Source: CALBPI01 sp039821605
GTDB lineage: Bacteria > Pseudomonadota > Gammaproteobacteria > Steroidobacterales > Woeseiaceae
Assembly: GCA_039821605.1 (NCBI GenBank)
Contig: JBCBNV010000004.1
Coordinates: forward strand, 310,001 to 374,000
DNA length: 64,000 bases
Direction: 5' to 3'
Within the stretch, counting starts at the first letter, position 1. Each line of letters starts with the position of its first letter. This document shows, piece by piece, positions 24,646-33,121 of the stretch. The notes beneath the pieces were generated by a model, which saw nothing but the letters and a program-made list of their open reading frames with translations, was not told where the DNA came from and made no database searches. A program made the translations under genes and the position numbers.

Positions 24646-25347
24646 TCAGGTCTCGCCGTTGCGCTGCAGGGCTCGGGCCGTGTCACGCGTCTGGTTGAGC
24701 AACACGGTGTACTCCTCCGGGCTCAGCAGGCGCTCATTGCCAAACGCCTGCGCGCGCTGCACTGCGGGCCGCGCGGAGACGCGCGCGAACCAGCGCTTCA
24801 GGTTCGGGAAGTCGTCGAGTGTTTGCCCTTGTCGCTCGTGCGGCACGACCCAGGGCCAGCAGGCGATGTCGGCAATGGAGTAGTCACCGGCAATGTACTC
24901 ACGGCCCTCGAGCTGTTGATCGAGCACTCCGTAGAGCCGGTTCATCTCATCGGTGTAGCGCCGGATGGCGTAGGGCACCTGCTCGGGCGCGAAGGCGCGG
25001 AAGTGGTGCGCTTGGCCTGCCATGGGACCGAGGCCGCCCACCTGCCAGTAAAGCCATTGCTTGACGGCATAACGGACAGGAAGGTCCTTGGGCAGCAGGC
25101 GCCCCGTCTTGTCAGCGAGGTACTCGAGAATGGCGCCGGATTCGAACAGCGCAAGCGCGCCGCCCTCGGCACCGTGGTCGACGAGCGCGGGAATCTTGTT
25201 GTTGGGACTGATTTGCAGGAACGCCGCATCGAACTGTTCGCCCTTGGCCAGATCGACGGGCGTGAGCGTATAGGGCAGCGCCAGCTCCTCGAGACAAATG
25301 AGTGCTTTTTGCCCATTGGGCGACGGAAAGAAGTACAGCTCCAGCAT
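24646..25347 (-). CDS. Glutathione S-transferase / disulfide-bond oxidoreductase-like protein (YfcG/YghU type)
   Basis: The 233-residue protein has the N-terminal motif LYFFPSPNGQKALICLEEL, where SPNG is the glutathione-contact loop of YfcG/YghU-type enzymes. DLAKGEQFDAAFLQISPNNKIPALVD and ESGAILEYLAD follow. The C-terminal domain ends with the expected IADIACWPWVVPH (N-capping box region). ATG 25347 is favoured over the TTG six bases upstream. It begins the GST operon and diverges from the subtilase gene over a region with CRP-type sites. Confidence 0.88.
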   Translation of the reverse strand: MLELYFFPSPNGQKALICLEELALPYTLTPVDLAKGEQFDAAFLQISPNNKIPALVDHGAEGGALALFESGAILEYLADKTGRLLPKDLPVRYAVKQWLYWQVGGLGPMAGQAHHFRAFAPEQVPYAIRRYTDEMNRLYGVLDQQLEGREYIAGDYSIADIACWPWVVPHERQGQTLDDFPNLKRWFARVSARPAVQRAQAFGNERLLSPEEYTVLLNQTRDTARALQRNGET

Positions 25348-25442
25348 GAACAATCAGTCTAGAGACCCACCGGAACGGCGTCACGAATTGGCAGCGTACG
25401 GATCAGCTCGTTAGTTGTTTGTGAAACCGGTCAGCTTTGCCT

Positions 25443-25458
25443 TGTGACGCAGATCACA
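25443..25458. promoter_or_regulatory. CRP/Vfr-type binding site 1
   Basis: TGTGACGCAGATCACA carries both half-sites of the CRP consensus without mismatch (TGTGA-N6-TCACA). It lies 96 bases upstream of the GST start and 297 bases upstream of the subtilase start. Confidence 0.65.
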
Positions 25459-25597
25459 GCCGCTCAAGCCACGATTATCACGGCCGGATGGCTGTAAGTA
25501 TCTAATAAGGATAGGGAAATAGGGCCGCGCTCGCTGGCTTCCCTAAAGCCCGTCGTGGCGCTCGCCCAAAAAACACTCTGGTTTTACCAGGACGTTA

Positions 25598-25613
25598 TGT
25601 GACGCACGTCACA
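25598..25613. promoter_or_regulatory. CRP/Vfr-type binding site 2
   Basis: TGTGACGCACGTCACA carries both CRP half-sites without mismatch and is itself a near-palindrome. It lies 127 bases upstream of the subtilase ATG, a normal distance for activation, and 155 bases from site 1. Confidence 0.68.
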
Positions 25614-25739
25614 AAAATACCTGGCAAGCACCGCGCACCGACACGGCGCCGTGACGGCCACTCCTGAAGAATGCGCTGCAACGAGATCCAGGGACGATCT
25701 ACCGCGACCAACTCGCGCGGAAACTACCAGGACACGGAC

Positions 25740-27386
25740 ATGACCATTCATAAACGTTCGAGGCTCTCCAAAGGAACACCCATTGCGCTTGTCGCCTTGG
25801 GCGTCATCGCATTCGCGGTGACAGCGAAGGAAAACCAGGCGGCGCCTGTCGCAGTCGCTGCGTCGGCGCCGTCCGCAACTTACCAGCCGGCTGTCGCCAC
25901 AAGCGCAGACTTCGCGGCCGCCCGTCTCGTGCAGACGGCGGCTGCGGTCGCGCCTGTCGAGACGGTTTACTCGCCGGACCTGGTTGAAGTTGCAATCGCC
26001 AAGATGAGCCCGACCGTTGCCGCCCACGCCAGTATGGGCGGGGCGGAGACGGTGCCCGTCATCGTGCGTTACGACGACGCGCCCGAGCTGTTCGAGAACG
26101 AGCGCCTGCGCCGCATGGGCGGCGAAGTGGTGCGCCGCTTTGACCGCCTGGGCCTGCTCGCCGTGAGACTGCCGGCGGGCGCGCTGATCGACCTGGCGAT
26201 CAGCGACAGCGTGCGTCGCGTGTCGCTCGACGCGCCCATCAAGGCAACGCGCTCCGCCTACAAAGACACGGTAGGTGCCCCGCTATCGGATAGCTACAAC
26301 GGGCAGCTCACGGGACGCCGCGTCGGCGTCGCAGTCGTTGATTCCGGTGTCGCGCGTCATGGCGATCTCCGGTCCTCAATTCGTCAGTACGATTTCGTCG
26401 GTGGTAAGTACCCGCGGCCTGAAGTCGAATACGAAGATGACGACGACGACGAAGAAGAAGAGGAATGGGAAATTGATGAGTACAACAGCTCGCCGCGTGG
26501 CGACGCCTACGGCCACGGCACGCTCGTCGCCAGTCTGATCGCTGGCTCGGGTAAGCACTCTTCGGGTAAGAAGTATCGCGGGCTCGCACCCGGTGCGAAG
26601 CTCTTGTCGCTGCGCGTTCTGGACAGCGACGGCAACGGCGAGACATCAGACGCTATCGCTGCACTGAACTGGTTGCTTGAGTACGGGCCGGCATTCAACG
26701 TACGCGTCGCCAACCTCTCGGTTGGCAAGGCTGTCGAGGAGGCGTACGACAGCGATCCTCTCGTGGCCGCGGTCGAGGCCGTATGGGATTCGGGTATCAC
26801 CGTGGTCGTTGCCGCTGGTAATCACGGACGTGATGGCAACATGACCGTCACGAGCCCGGGCAACTCACCGAAAGTGATCACGGTTGGCTCGCTCACCGAC
26901 AACGGTACGTCAGATCCGAGCGACGACTACGTGTCGACCTACTCGTCGGTGGGCCCGACACTCATCGACCATGTCATGAAGCCTGACCTGCTGGCACCCG
27001 GCAACCGGCTCGTGGGCGCCATCGGCGACAACGCGACCCTGCGCACCGATCTGGGTGAACGCCTCGTCAACTGCGATGCGAGCTACTGCCACGACGACTA
27101 CCTGGAGATGTCGGGCACGAGCATGGCCACGCCCGTGGTTGCCGCCACGGCCGCGCTCATGATTCAGAAAAACCCAGACGTCATGACGCCCGACATCATC
27201 AAGGCACGTCTCATGACCACGGCGCGCAAGATTGACGGCGAGCCTGCTGCAACGGGCGCTGGCGTCATCGACATCGACGCAGCGCTGGACGCGGTTGTTG
27301 CGCCCGCGCTCGCCGCGAAGTCGCCCAAGGTCAAACGCAAAGGCACGGCCGATGCGCCCCGCGTCGAGGTGGAGGACATCTCGTAG
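25740..27386 (+). CDS. S8 family secreted serine protease (subtilase), ends at in-frame TAG
   Basis: This is a 548-residue subtilisin. An N-terminal signal anchor (about 12-30) is followed by a pro-region and the catalytic triad: D201 (VAVVDSGVARHG), H259 (GDAYGHGTLVAS) and S461 (MSGTSMATP), with the oxyanion Asn361 in AAGNHG. A highly acidic insert (about 230-246, runs of D and E) sits between D and H and may bind calcium. ATG 25740 follows AGGA. The frame ends at TAG 27384..27386 but goes on open for 122 more codons that carry GFLW repeats (see next feature), so the protein may be truncated or the stop read through. Confidence 0.92.
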   Translation: MTIHKRSRLSKGTPIALVALGVIAFAVTAKENQAAPVAVAASAPSATYQPAVATSADFAAARLVQTAAAVAPVETVYSPDLVEVAIAKMSPTVAAHASMGGAETVPVIVRYDDAPELFENERLRRMGGEVVRRFDRLGLLAVRLPAGALIDLAISDSVRRVSLDAPIKATRSAYKDTVGAPLSDSYNGQLTGRRVGVAVVDSGVARHGDLRSSIRQYDFVGGKYPRPEVEYEDDDDDEEEEEWEIDEYNSSPRGDAYGHGTLVASLIAGSGKHSSGKKYRGLAPGAKLLSLRVLDSDGNGETSDAIAALNWLLEYGPAFNVRVANLSVGKAVEEAYDSDPLVAAVEAVWDSGITVVVAAGNHGRDGNMTVTSPGNSPKVITVGSLTDNGTSDPSDDYVSTYSSVGPTLIDHVMKPDLLAPGNRLVGAIGDNATLRTDLGERLVNCDASYCHDDYLEMSGTSMATPVVAATAALMIQKNPDVMTPDIIKARLMTTARKIDGEPAATGAGVIDIDAALDAVVAPALAAKSPKVKRKGTADAPRVEVEDIS

Positions 27387-27755
27387 TTATGGGGTGGCAA
27401 CGAGTTCAAGTTTGAGAATCTCTACCTCGACAACGGCACGTCGGACAAAGACAGCGACCCCGCGGCCGACGCCGCCACGGCCGAGACGGTCGACGGCACC
27501 TCAGGCAGTGGCTTCCTCTGGGGCGACGAGGGCACGCGCAGCTTTGGCTTCCTCTGGGGCGATGAGGGCACGCGGAGTTTCGGATTCCTCTGGAGCGACG
27601 AGGGCTTTGGGAGCCGTGGCTACCTGTGGTCCGACGAAACGCTTTGGAGTCACATCGCGATGTGGGCCAATGGCTTCCTTTGGACCGACGCCGTGACCGG
27701 TGTCAATCCGCTCATAGATCTCAGCAACACGGCCAGTCCAATAAACGACGACTGA
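27387..27755 (+). pseudogene. C-terminal repeat extension of subtilase, in the same frame after TAG
   Basis: Directly after the TAG the same frame reads LWGGNEFKFENLYLDNG and then repeats of GFLWGDEGTRS, GFLWSDEG, YLWSDET and GFLWTD. It closes with NDD and TGA 27753..27755. Tandem GFLW-type repeats at the end of subtilases occur in related proteins, so this is plainly the missing end of the protease. It has no start codon or ribosome site of its own. Whether the TAG is a real nonsense mutation, a read-through site or a sequencing error cannot be told here. Confidence 0.85.
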
Positions 27756-27771
27756 TCCACCGAGCGCTCCT

Positions 27772-27812
27772 GGGGCCGCTCAGTCCTTCGGGGCTAGCGG
27801 CCCCTTTTTTTT
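27772..27812 (+). terminator. Rho-independent terminator after subtilase
   Basis: GGGGCCGCT (27772..27780) pairs exactly with AGCGGCCCC (27796..27804), followed by eight T residues. It lies 16 bases after the TGA of the extended subtilase frame, which supports the extended frame as the true gene end. It overlaps the last codons of the convergent gene. Confidence 0.85.
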
Positions 27813-28348
27813 GGCCGCTCCAGCGGCTCGCGCGAAAATTCGCGGTAGTGGATCTGGTCGCCGAATGGCGAGCCGTCGTCGTTGGCCGCCGATGCGGCGG
27901 CGTGAAAGGTAATGGGGCCATCGAGCTTTGCTGGCGCGCGCCACACGAGTCGCCAGCGCGCCATGTCGCCCGTCGCCGGCCGCGTCGCGGAAGAGCGCAC
28001 CTGGGCACCGAACGCCGCCGACTCGACATCTCTATCGGCGCTCTCGAAACCGCCCGCGGGCTGGCCCTCTGCCGAGGCGATGATCTGGAAGCCCGATACC
28101 CTCGCATCGGTACCTGTCAGCGTTAGAGTGATCACATACTTCTGCCCGGCCGCAATGCGCTTGGGCAGACCGTCGAGGTCGAGCGCACGCGAGTCCATCA
28201 CGGGCTGACGCTCCCAGTGACATGAGGCGCAATGCTCATCGGCTGCCGGGTCCGCCGCACCCCAGGGCGAGCCTCCGGGATAGGCCCAGGCGAGACTGGC
28301 GAGACCCGCGCCCAGCGCCGTGCCGGCGAGCATGAGTCGTGGCGTCAC
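27794..28348 (-). CDS. Secreted protein with heme c motif and Reeler/choice-of-anchor-like domain
   Basis: The 184-residue protein has a signal peptide ending near LAWA and a single CASCH heme-binding motif (residues 40-44) just after it. A beta-sandwich stretch follows, e.g. KYVITLTLTGTDARVSGFQIIASAEG, typical of reelin-domain or choice-of-anchor-V proteins. GTG 28348 begins 3 bases after the stop of the upstream gene, so they are one operon; ATG 28333 is the alternative start. It is probably a periplasmic or extracellular electron-carrying or sensor protein (inference). Confidence 0.7.
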   Translation of the reverse strand: MTPRLMLAGTALGAGLASLAWAYPGGSPWGAADPAADEHCASCHWERQPVMDSRALDLDGLPKRIAAGQKYVITLTLTGTDARVSGFQIIASAEGQPAGGFESADRDVESAAFGAQVRSSATRPATGDMARWRLVWRAPAKLDGPITFHAAASAANDDGSPFGDQIHYREFSREPLERPKKRGR

Positions 28349-28351
28349 GGC

Positions 28352-29338
28352 CTAGCGGTCGGGCTCGACGATGGCGCGGCCAATCGTGTTGGCGTCGGCG
28401 CCGAACCAGACGCTGCCCGTCGGCTCGTGGTAGTGCATGTGGCGGATCGTGCCACCGCCCGAGTCGACTTCGGTCTGGCTGAAAAACGTCTCCGTGCCCG
28501 GGTCGAAGCCTAGGAACACGTTGGGTTGCACACCTGTCGCAACCATCCAGACGCGACCCTGGCTGTCCGATGCCATGCCGTAGGGGCGCGAGTTGTCGCC
28601 CTGCGGTAGCGGCCATTCCTTGAACGCACCGGTGTCGGGCAGGTAGCGGCCCAACATGCCGTCGGCGTAGTCGACGTACCAGACGCTGCCGTCGGCGAGC
28701 ACTTCGAGCCGGCGCGGGCGTGCGCTTTCGCGCGGCAATTCGATTTCCTTGAGCTCGAGCGTTTCGGGGTCGATGTGCGCGAGCTTGGCGGTGCCGAACA
28801 GTGTGGCCCAGACACTGCCGTCGGGCGCGAGTTTGATTCCGTAGGGTCGTGAGCGTTCTGATTTCGACGCGATCAGATCGACCTTGCGATCGGCGAGCGT
28901 CAACCGGCCCATCATGTTGCCGCCCTGGACCGTGAAGAAGATGTGCGACTCGTCGGCATCGAAGATCAGCGTGTGCGGATCGCGCGCCTTGGTGTCGGGC
29001 ATCGGGATTTCCTCGATCGCACCTGTGCCGGGTTCATAGCGGCCGATGAGTGTCGTGCGGTTGCCCGCGTACCAGACATCGCCATTCGACTGGACGATGA
29101 GGTTGTGCGGGCCGGAGCCCTCCTTGAGATCGATCTTCTCGAAGCTGCCGGCCGTAACGTCCAGTCGCGCGAGGTAACCGGCGCGCTGACCCACGAACCA
29201 GACGGAATCCGCGCTGACGGCGAACGGGTCACGTGGTCGCGAGGTCTCGAAGGGCACGGTCCACTCTGTGATCTCGATGGGCTCGGCGACGGCTGCGACG
29301 CTGGCCAATGACGCAATAACGGCGAGTGCGAAACGCAT
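28352..29338 (-). CDS. Vgb-like (virginiamycin B lyase family) beta-propeller protein
   Basis: The 328-residue protein has a Sec signal (ends AAVAE). Seven-bladed-propeller repeats follow, each with the pattern of ...DGSVWYVD or DVWYAGN and RYxPxTGxxxExPxP. This is the Vgb/SMP-30-like propeller seen in streptogramin lyase relatives. ATG 29338 follows GGAG with a 7-base spacer. It is the first gene of a two-gene unit with the heme-motif protein. Lyase activity on streptogramin is not implied; many secreted relatives have no known substrate. Confidence 0.82.
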   Translation of the reverse strand: MRFALAVIASLASVAAVAEPIEITEWTVPFETSRPRDPFAVSADSVWFVGQRAGYLARLDVTAGSFEKIDLKEGSGPHNLIVQSNGDVWYAGNRTTLIGRYEPGTGAIEEIPMPDTKARDPHTLIFDADESHIFFTVQGGNMMGRLTLADRKVDLIASKSERSRPYGIKLAPDGSVWATLFGTAKLAHIDPETLELKEIELPRESARPRRLEVLADGSVWYVDYADGMLGRYLPDTGAFKEWPLPQGDNSRPYGMASDSQGRVWMVATGVQPNVFLGFDPGTETFFSQTEVDSGGGTIRHMHYHEPTGSVWFGADANTIGRAIVEPDR

Positions 29339-29520
29339 GGCGAACTCCGGTGCACAAGGTGCCGTGATGCTAGCACCCCGGCGGGATGAATCGGTGGTCG
29401 CGACGGCGGCTCGCATCACTTGTGACCTAAGCTTGGCGCCGACAGCTCACCAAACGCGCCATACTTGCCGACAACAAAGCACGAATGCGAGTATCGGGGC
29501 CGAGACTTCCAGGGGGCGAT

Positions 29521-29961
29521 ATGAACACCAAACTGATTGCTGCGGCCGGCGTTATTGCGCTGGCATTATCGGGCTGCGCGAGCGTGCCCATGGCCACAGA
29601 AGCCGAGGACGCGGCTGCCAAGACTTTTGCGCCGCCGCCTGCGGACAAGGCCGGGCTGTACATCTACCGAAATTCGAGCCTAGGCGGCGCGCTCAAGAAG
29701 ACGGTTTACGTTGACGGCGAGGTCATCGGCGAGACGGGACCCAAGACCTACTTCTATACGCTCGTCGAGCCCGGTGAGCGCAAGCTCTCCACCGAGTCGG
29801 AGTTTGGCGAGAACGACCTTGTGCTGCAGGCCGAGGCCGGCAAGAACCACTACGTGCGCCAGTACATCAAACTTGGCGTCATTGTGGGCGGCGCCAATCT
29901 TGAGCTCGTCGATGATGAAAAGGGCCAGGCCGGCGTTCGCTCTTGCAAACGCGCGCAATGA
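29521..29961 (+). CDS. DUF2846 family lipoprotein
   Basis: The 146-residue protein begins with a lipoprotein signal (MNTKLIAAAGVIALALSGC, Cys 19). The DUF2846 domain follows: KAGLYIYRNSSLGGALKKTVYVDGEVIGETGPKTYFYTLVEPGERKL and a C-terminal YIKLGVIVGGANLELVDDEKG. The ATG chosen follows GGGGG and an upstream start at 29485 is less likely. The stop overlaps the start of the esterase gene (ATGA), so both are translated together. Function of the family is unknown. Confidence 0.85.
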   Translation: MNTKLIAAAGVIALALSGCASVPMATEAEDAAAKTFAPPPADKAGLYIYRNSSLGGALKKTVYVDGEVIGETGPKTYFYTLVEPGERKLSTESEFGENDLVLQAEAGKNHYVRQYIKLGVIVGGANLELVDDEKGQAGVRSCKRAQ

Positions 29962-30884
29962 CGTCCTGGCGCGGCGCTATCGTTGCCGCCGGTCTGGGCG
30001 TCGTCGCCGCGTGTGGTAGCGGCAGTGAGCCGGATCCGTTCGCGTACGTGGATGACCCGGCCGGTGCGGACGTACCCGGCACACTGACTTACCTGAAGGA
30101 CGTCGAGTCGGCGCACCTTGATCACGACCGCCATGTTGCGATCTGGCTGCCGCCCGGCTACGAAGACAACGCAGAGCAGCGGTATCCCGTGCTCTACATG
30201 CACGACGGGCAGAACCTGTTCGACGCGCGTGGTGCCTACACGGGTGAGACCTGGGGTGTGGCGGAGGCGGTGACGCAACTGATCGACGCGGGGAAGATCC
30301 GCCCCATGATTGTGGTTGGCGCATTCAACAGTCCATCGCGCGGCTACGAGTATTCACCCTGGCACGGCGCGCCGCGCTACGCACGCTTTCTCACCGAAGA
30401 GCTGATGCCGCGAATCGAGGCCAGCTATCGCACGCTGACGGGACCCGAGAACACCTTCGTCATGGGCAGCTCGATGGGCGGCCTGCTCTCCTACTACCTT
30501 GTGCGGGAACACCCCGATCGCTTCGGCGGATGTGGCTGCGTCTCGACGCACTTCACGATCTCCGAGCACATGGTGGCCCGCTACTTCGACGACATCGAGC
30601 CCGAGACTGACGGCAAGCCCGACAAGACGCCCTACATCGTTCGCGACATCGAGCGGGGCATCACCATGCCTGCCGGGCCCAGGCTCTGGTTCGACTACGG
30701 CACGCTGGGTCTCGACGCAGACTACGGCCCGCCGCACGACCGCGTCCGGGCCTGGTTGCTCGAGCAGGAACGCACCGAGGGCGAGGACTTTGTGGTGCGC
30801 GAATACGAGGGCGCCGACCACAACGAGGTCAGCTGGCGCGAGCGCCTTGCGGATCCGATGGTGTACCTGTTCGGCACTGGATAA
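29958..30884 (+). CDS. Esterase D-type alpha/beta hydrolase lipoprotein
   Basis: The 308-residue protein starts with a lipoprotein signal (AAGLGVVAAC, Cys 19). Its domain is of the esterase D/enterochelin-esterase-like type: YPVLYMHDGQNLFD, the nucleophile elbow MGSSMGGLLSYY (Ser in GSSMG) and the C-terminal GADHNEVSW. The start was set at 29958 because ATGA overlaps the previous stop by 4 bases. It is co-translated with the DUF2846 lipoprotein and convergent with the LytTR regulator. The substrate is unknown but a carbohydrate or siderophore ester is typical for this group. Confidence 0.88.
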   Translation: MTSWRGAIVAAGLGVVAACGSGSEPDPFAYVDDPAGADVPGTLTYLKDVESAHLDHDRHVAIWLPPGYEDNAEQRYPVLYMHDGQNLFDARGAYTGETWGVAEAVTQLIDAGKIRPMIVVGAFNSPSRGYEYSPWHGAPRYARFLTEELMPRIEASYRTLTGPENTFVMGSSMGGLLSYYLVREHPDRFGGCGCVSTHFTISEHMVARYFDDIEPETDGKPDKTPYIVRDIERGITMPAGPRLWFDYGTLGLDADYGPPHDRVRAWLLEQERTEGEDFVVREYEGADHNEVSWRERLADPMVYLFGTG

Positions 30885-30902
30885 GGCCGCGCGTCGTCGC
30901 GG

Positions 30903-31769
30903 CTAATGGAAGGTTGCCGGGTCGGAACGAACCTGCTCGTTGAGTGACTGAGGGTATCGCCGACTAATAGGGACCAGCGCTTCGGTGTCCAGCGTCAACG
31001 TACCGTCGCCGCTGTCGAACACGTGGATTTCGCGAACTCGCTCGAGATTGACGATGGCCTGACGGTGCACACGCACGAAGCCACGCGGCGCAAGCTGTTC
31101 GGCGATGGCCGCCATCGTGCCGCGCAGCGGGTACACCTTGCCCGCCACATGCAGGTTCACGTAGTTGCCGGCGCTTTCAATCCACTCGATGTCGGCGACT
31201 TTGACCAGAAACTCGCGCCCAAGCTTCTTCACGACGAAGCGGTCGGCGGGTGTTTCGACGGGCGCCTCGTCGGATTCGCCCACGAAGCCGGCTTCGCCGC
31301 GCAACCGAAGCACGATAAACCGGTACAGGTAGATGCAGGCCAGCATGAGCATGTAGGTGCGGAAGTCCTTCAGGTACTCGTAGCCGAACTCCGACCACCA
31401 GTTGTCCCAGCCGTAGCTGCGCCCCAGAATGGACGGGAATAGTGCAACGCGACCGAGGTAGAGCAGGCCTACATGTCCCAACGCGTAGATCACGCTGAAT
31501 CCCACATGTGCAGGCAGCGCCCGACGCCAGTTGGACAACCGGAGCGGGCAGCGCGCGTCGAGCCAGAGTACGACGGGGAACATCACCAGCATCGCGGCGT
31601 GGCTCGTACCTTCTAGCAGCCAGGGTCTGGCGGGTTCGGCCAGCGCGCCCTCGCGCGACAGGTCGATGATTCCGACACCGACGTTGGCAAAGAAACTGAT
31701 GCCGACGAGTGCGAGCAGGATCAGGGTTTCCCAGGCGCGGCTGTTGGCGAGGTAGCGATCAAGCGTCAT
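30903..31769 (-). CDS. LytTR family regulator with membrane-spanning N-terminus
   Basis: The 288-residue protein has about five hydrophobic segments in the first 155 residues. The C-terminal LytTR DNA-binding domain follows: FVVKKLGREFLVKVADIEWIESAGNYVNLHV...PLRGTMAAIAEQL and FVRVHRQAIVNLERVREI. It belongs to the membrane-bound LytTR regulators, in which the membrane part may sense a signal. It is convergent with the esterase lipoprotein gene. A GCCGCG/CGCGGC hairpin lies between stops (30886..30903) but lacks a T run. Targets are not known. Confidence 0.88.
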   Translation of the reverse strand: MTLDRYLANSRAWETLILLALVGISFFANVGVGIIDLSREGALAEPARPWLLEGTSHAAMLVMFPVVLWLDARCPLRLSNWRRALPAHVGFSVIYALGHVGLLYLGRVALFPSILGRSYGWDNWWSEFGYEYLKDFRTYMLMLACIYLYRFIVLRLRGEAGFVGESDEAPVETPADRFVVKKLGREFLVKVADIEWIESAGNYVNLHVAGKVYPLRGTMAAIAEQLAPRGFVRVHRQAIVNLERVREIHVFDSGDGTLTLDTEALVPISRRYPQSLNEQVRSDPATFH

Positions 31770-31942
31770 GCGCGCATCCTAGCCTGCCGCCGCCCCGGCG
31801 GCGACCGCAGTGCAGCATGAATCTGGGCGGGCCAACCGCCGCGCACGCGGGTTTATTTCTGCGCGCGTTCGTGTAGCTTTAAGTGCTACGCGGCCGCGGC
31901 TCGCGCGTCGCACGTAGTTTGCACGCGAACGGGGGGAGCAGG

Positions 31943-32371
31943 ATGACGATCGCGAGGGATATTCTCGACGACAAGGGCCACGACGTTTTCGCCGTGTCGC
32001 CCAATGACACCGTACTCGATGCACTGCGGTTGCTTGCCGACAAGGGCGTTGGCGCACTGCTCGTGATGGAGGCCGACAAGCTCGTCGGGATCTTCACGGA
32101 GCGTGACTACGCGCGCAAGGTGATCCTGGCGGGCAAGGCCTCGCGCGACACTCCGGTCAGCGAAGTCATGACGGCCAAGGTCTTGTACGTGGGTCCGGAC
32201 CGGACCGTCGACGAGTGCATGGCGCTCATGACGGACATCAAGGCGCGGCACCTGCCGGTTCTCGAGGGTGAAACCGTCCTGGGCGTACTGTCGATCGGTG
32301 ATCTGGTCCGGGTCAAGATTCGCGAGCAGAGCTTCCTCATCGACCAGCTGCGGCAGTACATCGCGGGCTAG
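31943..32371 (+). CDS. CBS-domain protein (two CBS modules)
   Basis: The 142-residue protein consists of a CBS pair: DTVLDALRLLADKGVGALLVMEADKLVGIFTERDY (about 22-56) and DRTVDECMALMTDIKARHLPVLEGETVLGVLSIGDLVRV (about 88-126). The linker holds the family motif PVSEVMT. ATG 31943 follows GGGGGGAG. Such stand-alone CBS pairs bind adenosyl nucleotides and regulate partner proteins. No partner is encoded nearby. Confidence 0.9.
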   Translation: MTIARDILDDKGHDVFAVSPNDTVLDALRLLADKGVGALLVMEADKLVGIFTERDYARKVILAGKASRDTPVSEVMTAKVLYVGPDRTVDECMALMTDIKARHLPVLEGETVLGVLSIGDLVRVKIREQSFLIDQLRQYIAG

Positions 32372-32453
32372 CCCAATCGGCAGCCTTCAGGTTCGCGTCA
32401 GGAACCCTGTCCGCCGCCAGCAGTCCTAAACGATACCGGAACTGCGGAGGGGA

Positions 32454-33113
32454 ATGATGCAGTGGATGGTTCGCGTTTTGGCGCTGCTGGTCATGTCATC
32501 GACGGCGCACGCCGGCGACTGGCAGGCGCAGCAAGAGTTTCCTGGCATAGAGGCCGATCAGGGCGTCATGCGCGCCGTGAAACAGGCTGAGGCGGCTTAC
32601 GATAAGGGCGACTTCAAGCGTGCCCTCTGGCTCTACGAAAAACGACTGGTTTCCGTGGGCGACAAATTCGCGCAGTACACGGTCGGCTACATGCACGCCA
32701 TGGGCGAAGGCACGGCGCGCGACCCCGAAGCCGCGGCCGCGTGGTTCCTGCTGGCGGCGGAGCGGGGCCACCCGAAGCTCGTGGCCAACAGCCAGCAGGC
32801 GCTTGAGGCCCTTTCGCCCGCTGCGCGCGACCGGGCCCGCGAGCAGGCGGAAGAGCTGCGTGCCGAATACGGAGACCAACAGCTGCTGACGCGTCTGCTG
32901 CGTGCCGACAAGCAAAAGATGCGGGAACAGACCGGCTCCCGCTCAGGTACATGCAACCAGCCTGGCCGCATCACGCTGACGGGCGATGAAGCGAAGTCAC
33001 AGTCCATTAGCGTCAAGCACTTCTGCGAAGTCATGAAGGCGCGAATCGCGGCACGCGAGGCCTACCTCGAGCAGTACACCGTTCACGGCGACCTCGACGC
33101 TTCCACGGGCTGA
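32454..33113 (+). CDS. Sel1-like repeat periplasmic protein (paralog A)
   Basis: The 219-residue protein has a signal peptide (cleaved near STAHA) and then GDWQAQQEFPGI. A Sel1-like repeat block follows (FAQYTVGYMHAMGEGTARDPEAAAAWFLLAAERGH) and a helical tail with two cysteines (GTCNQPG, HFCEVMKAR). GGAGGGG immediately precedes the ATG. It is a clear paralog of 33945..34601, with a cytochrome c gene between. Sel1 proteins usually scaffold other proteins; a specific role is not known. Confidence 0.85.
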   Translation: MMQWMVRVLALLVMSSTAHAGDWQAQQEFPGIEADQGVMRAVKQAEAAYDKGDFKRALWLYEKRLVSVGDKFAQYTVGYMHAMGEGTARDPEAAAAWFLLAAERGHPKLVANSQQALEALSPAARDRAREQAEELRAEYGDQQLLTRLLRADKQKMREQTGSRSGTCNQPGRITLTGDEAKSQSISVKHFCEVMKARIAAREAYLEQYTVHGDLDASTG

Positions 33114-33121
33114 CGCACCGC

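Larger units (their letters stand above)
25348..25739. promoter_or_regulatory. Divergent regulatory region between GST operon and subtilase
   Basis: This 392-base region has two perfect TGTGA-N6-TCACA sites (25443..25458 and 25598..25613), the remainder being AT/GC-mixed with no open frame of its own. Two TGACGCA-type cores share the same CGCA start of the spacer. It must hold promoters for both genes. No clear -35/-10 pair was found. Confidence 0.7.

Noticed and set aside
30886..30903. GCCGCG/CGCGGC hairpin between esterase and LytTR stops
   Set aside because: Only a 6-bp stem and no T run; not enough to call a terminator.
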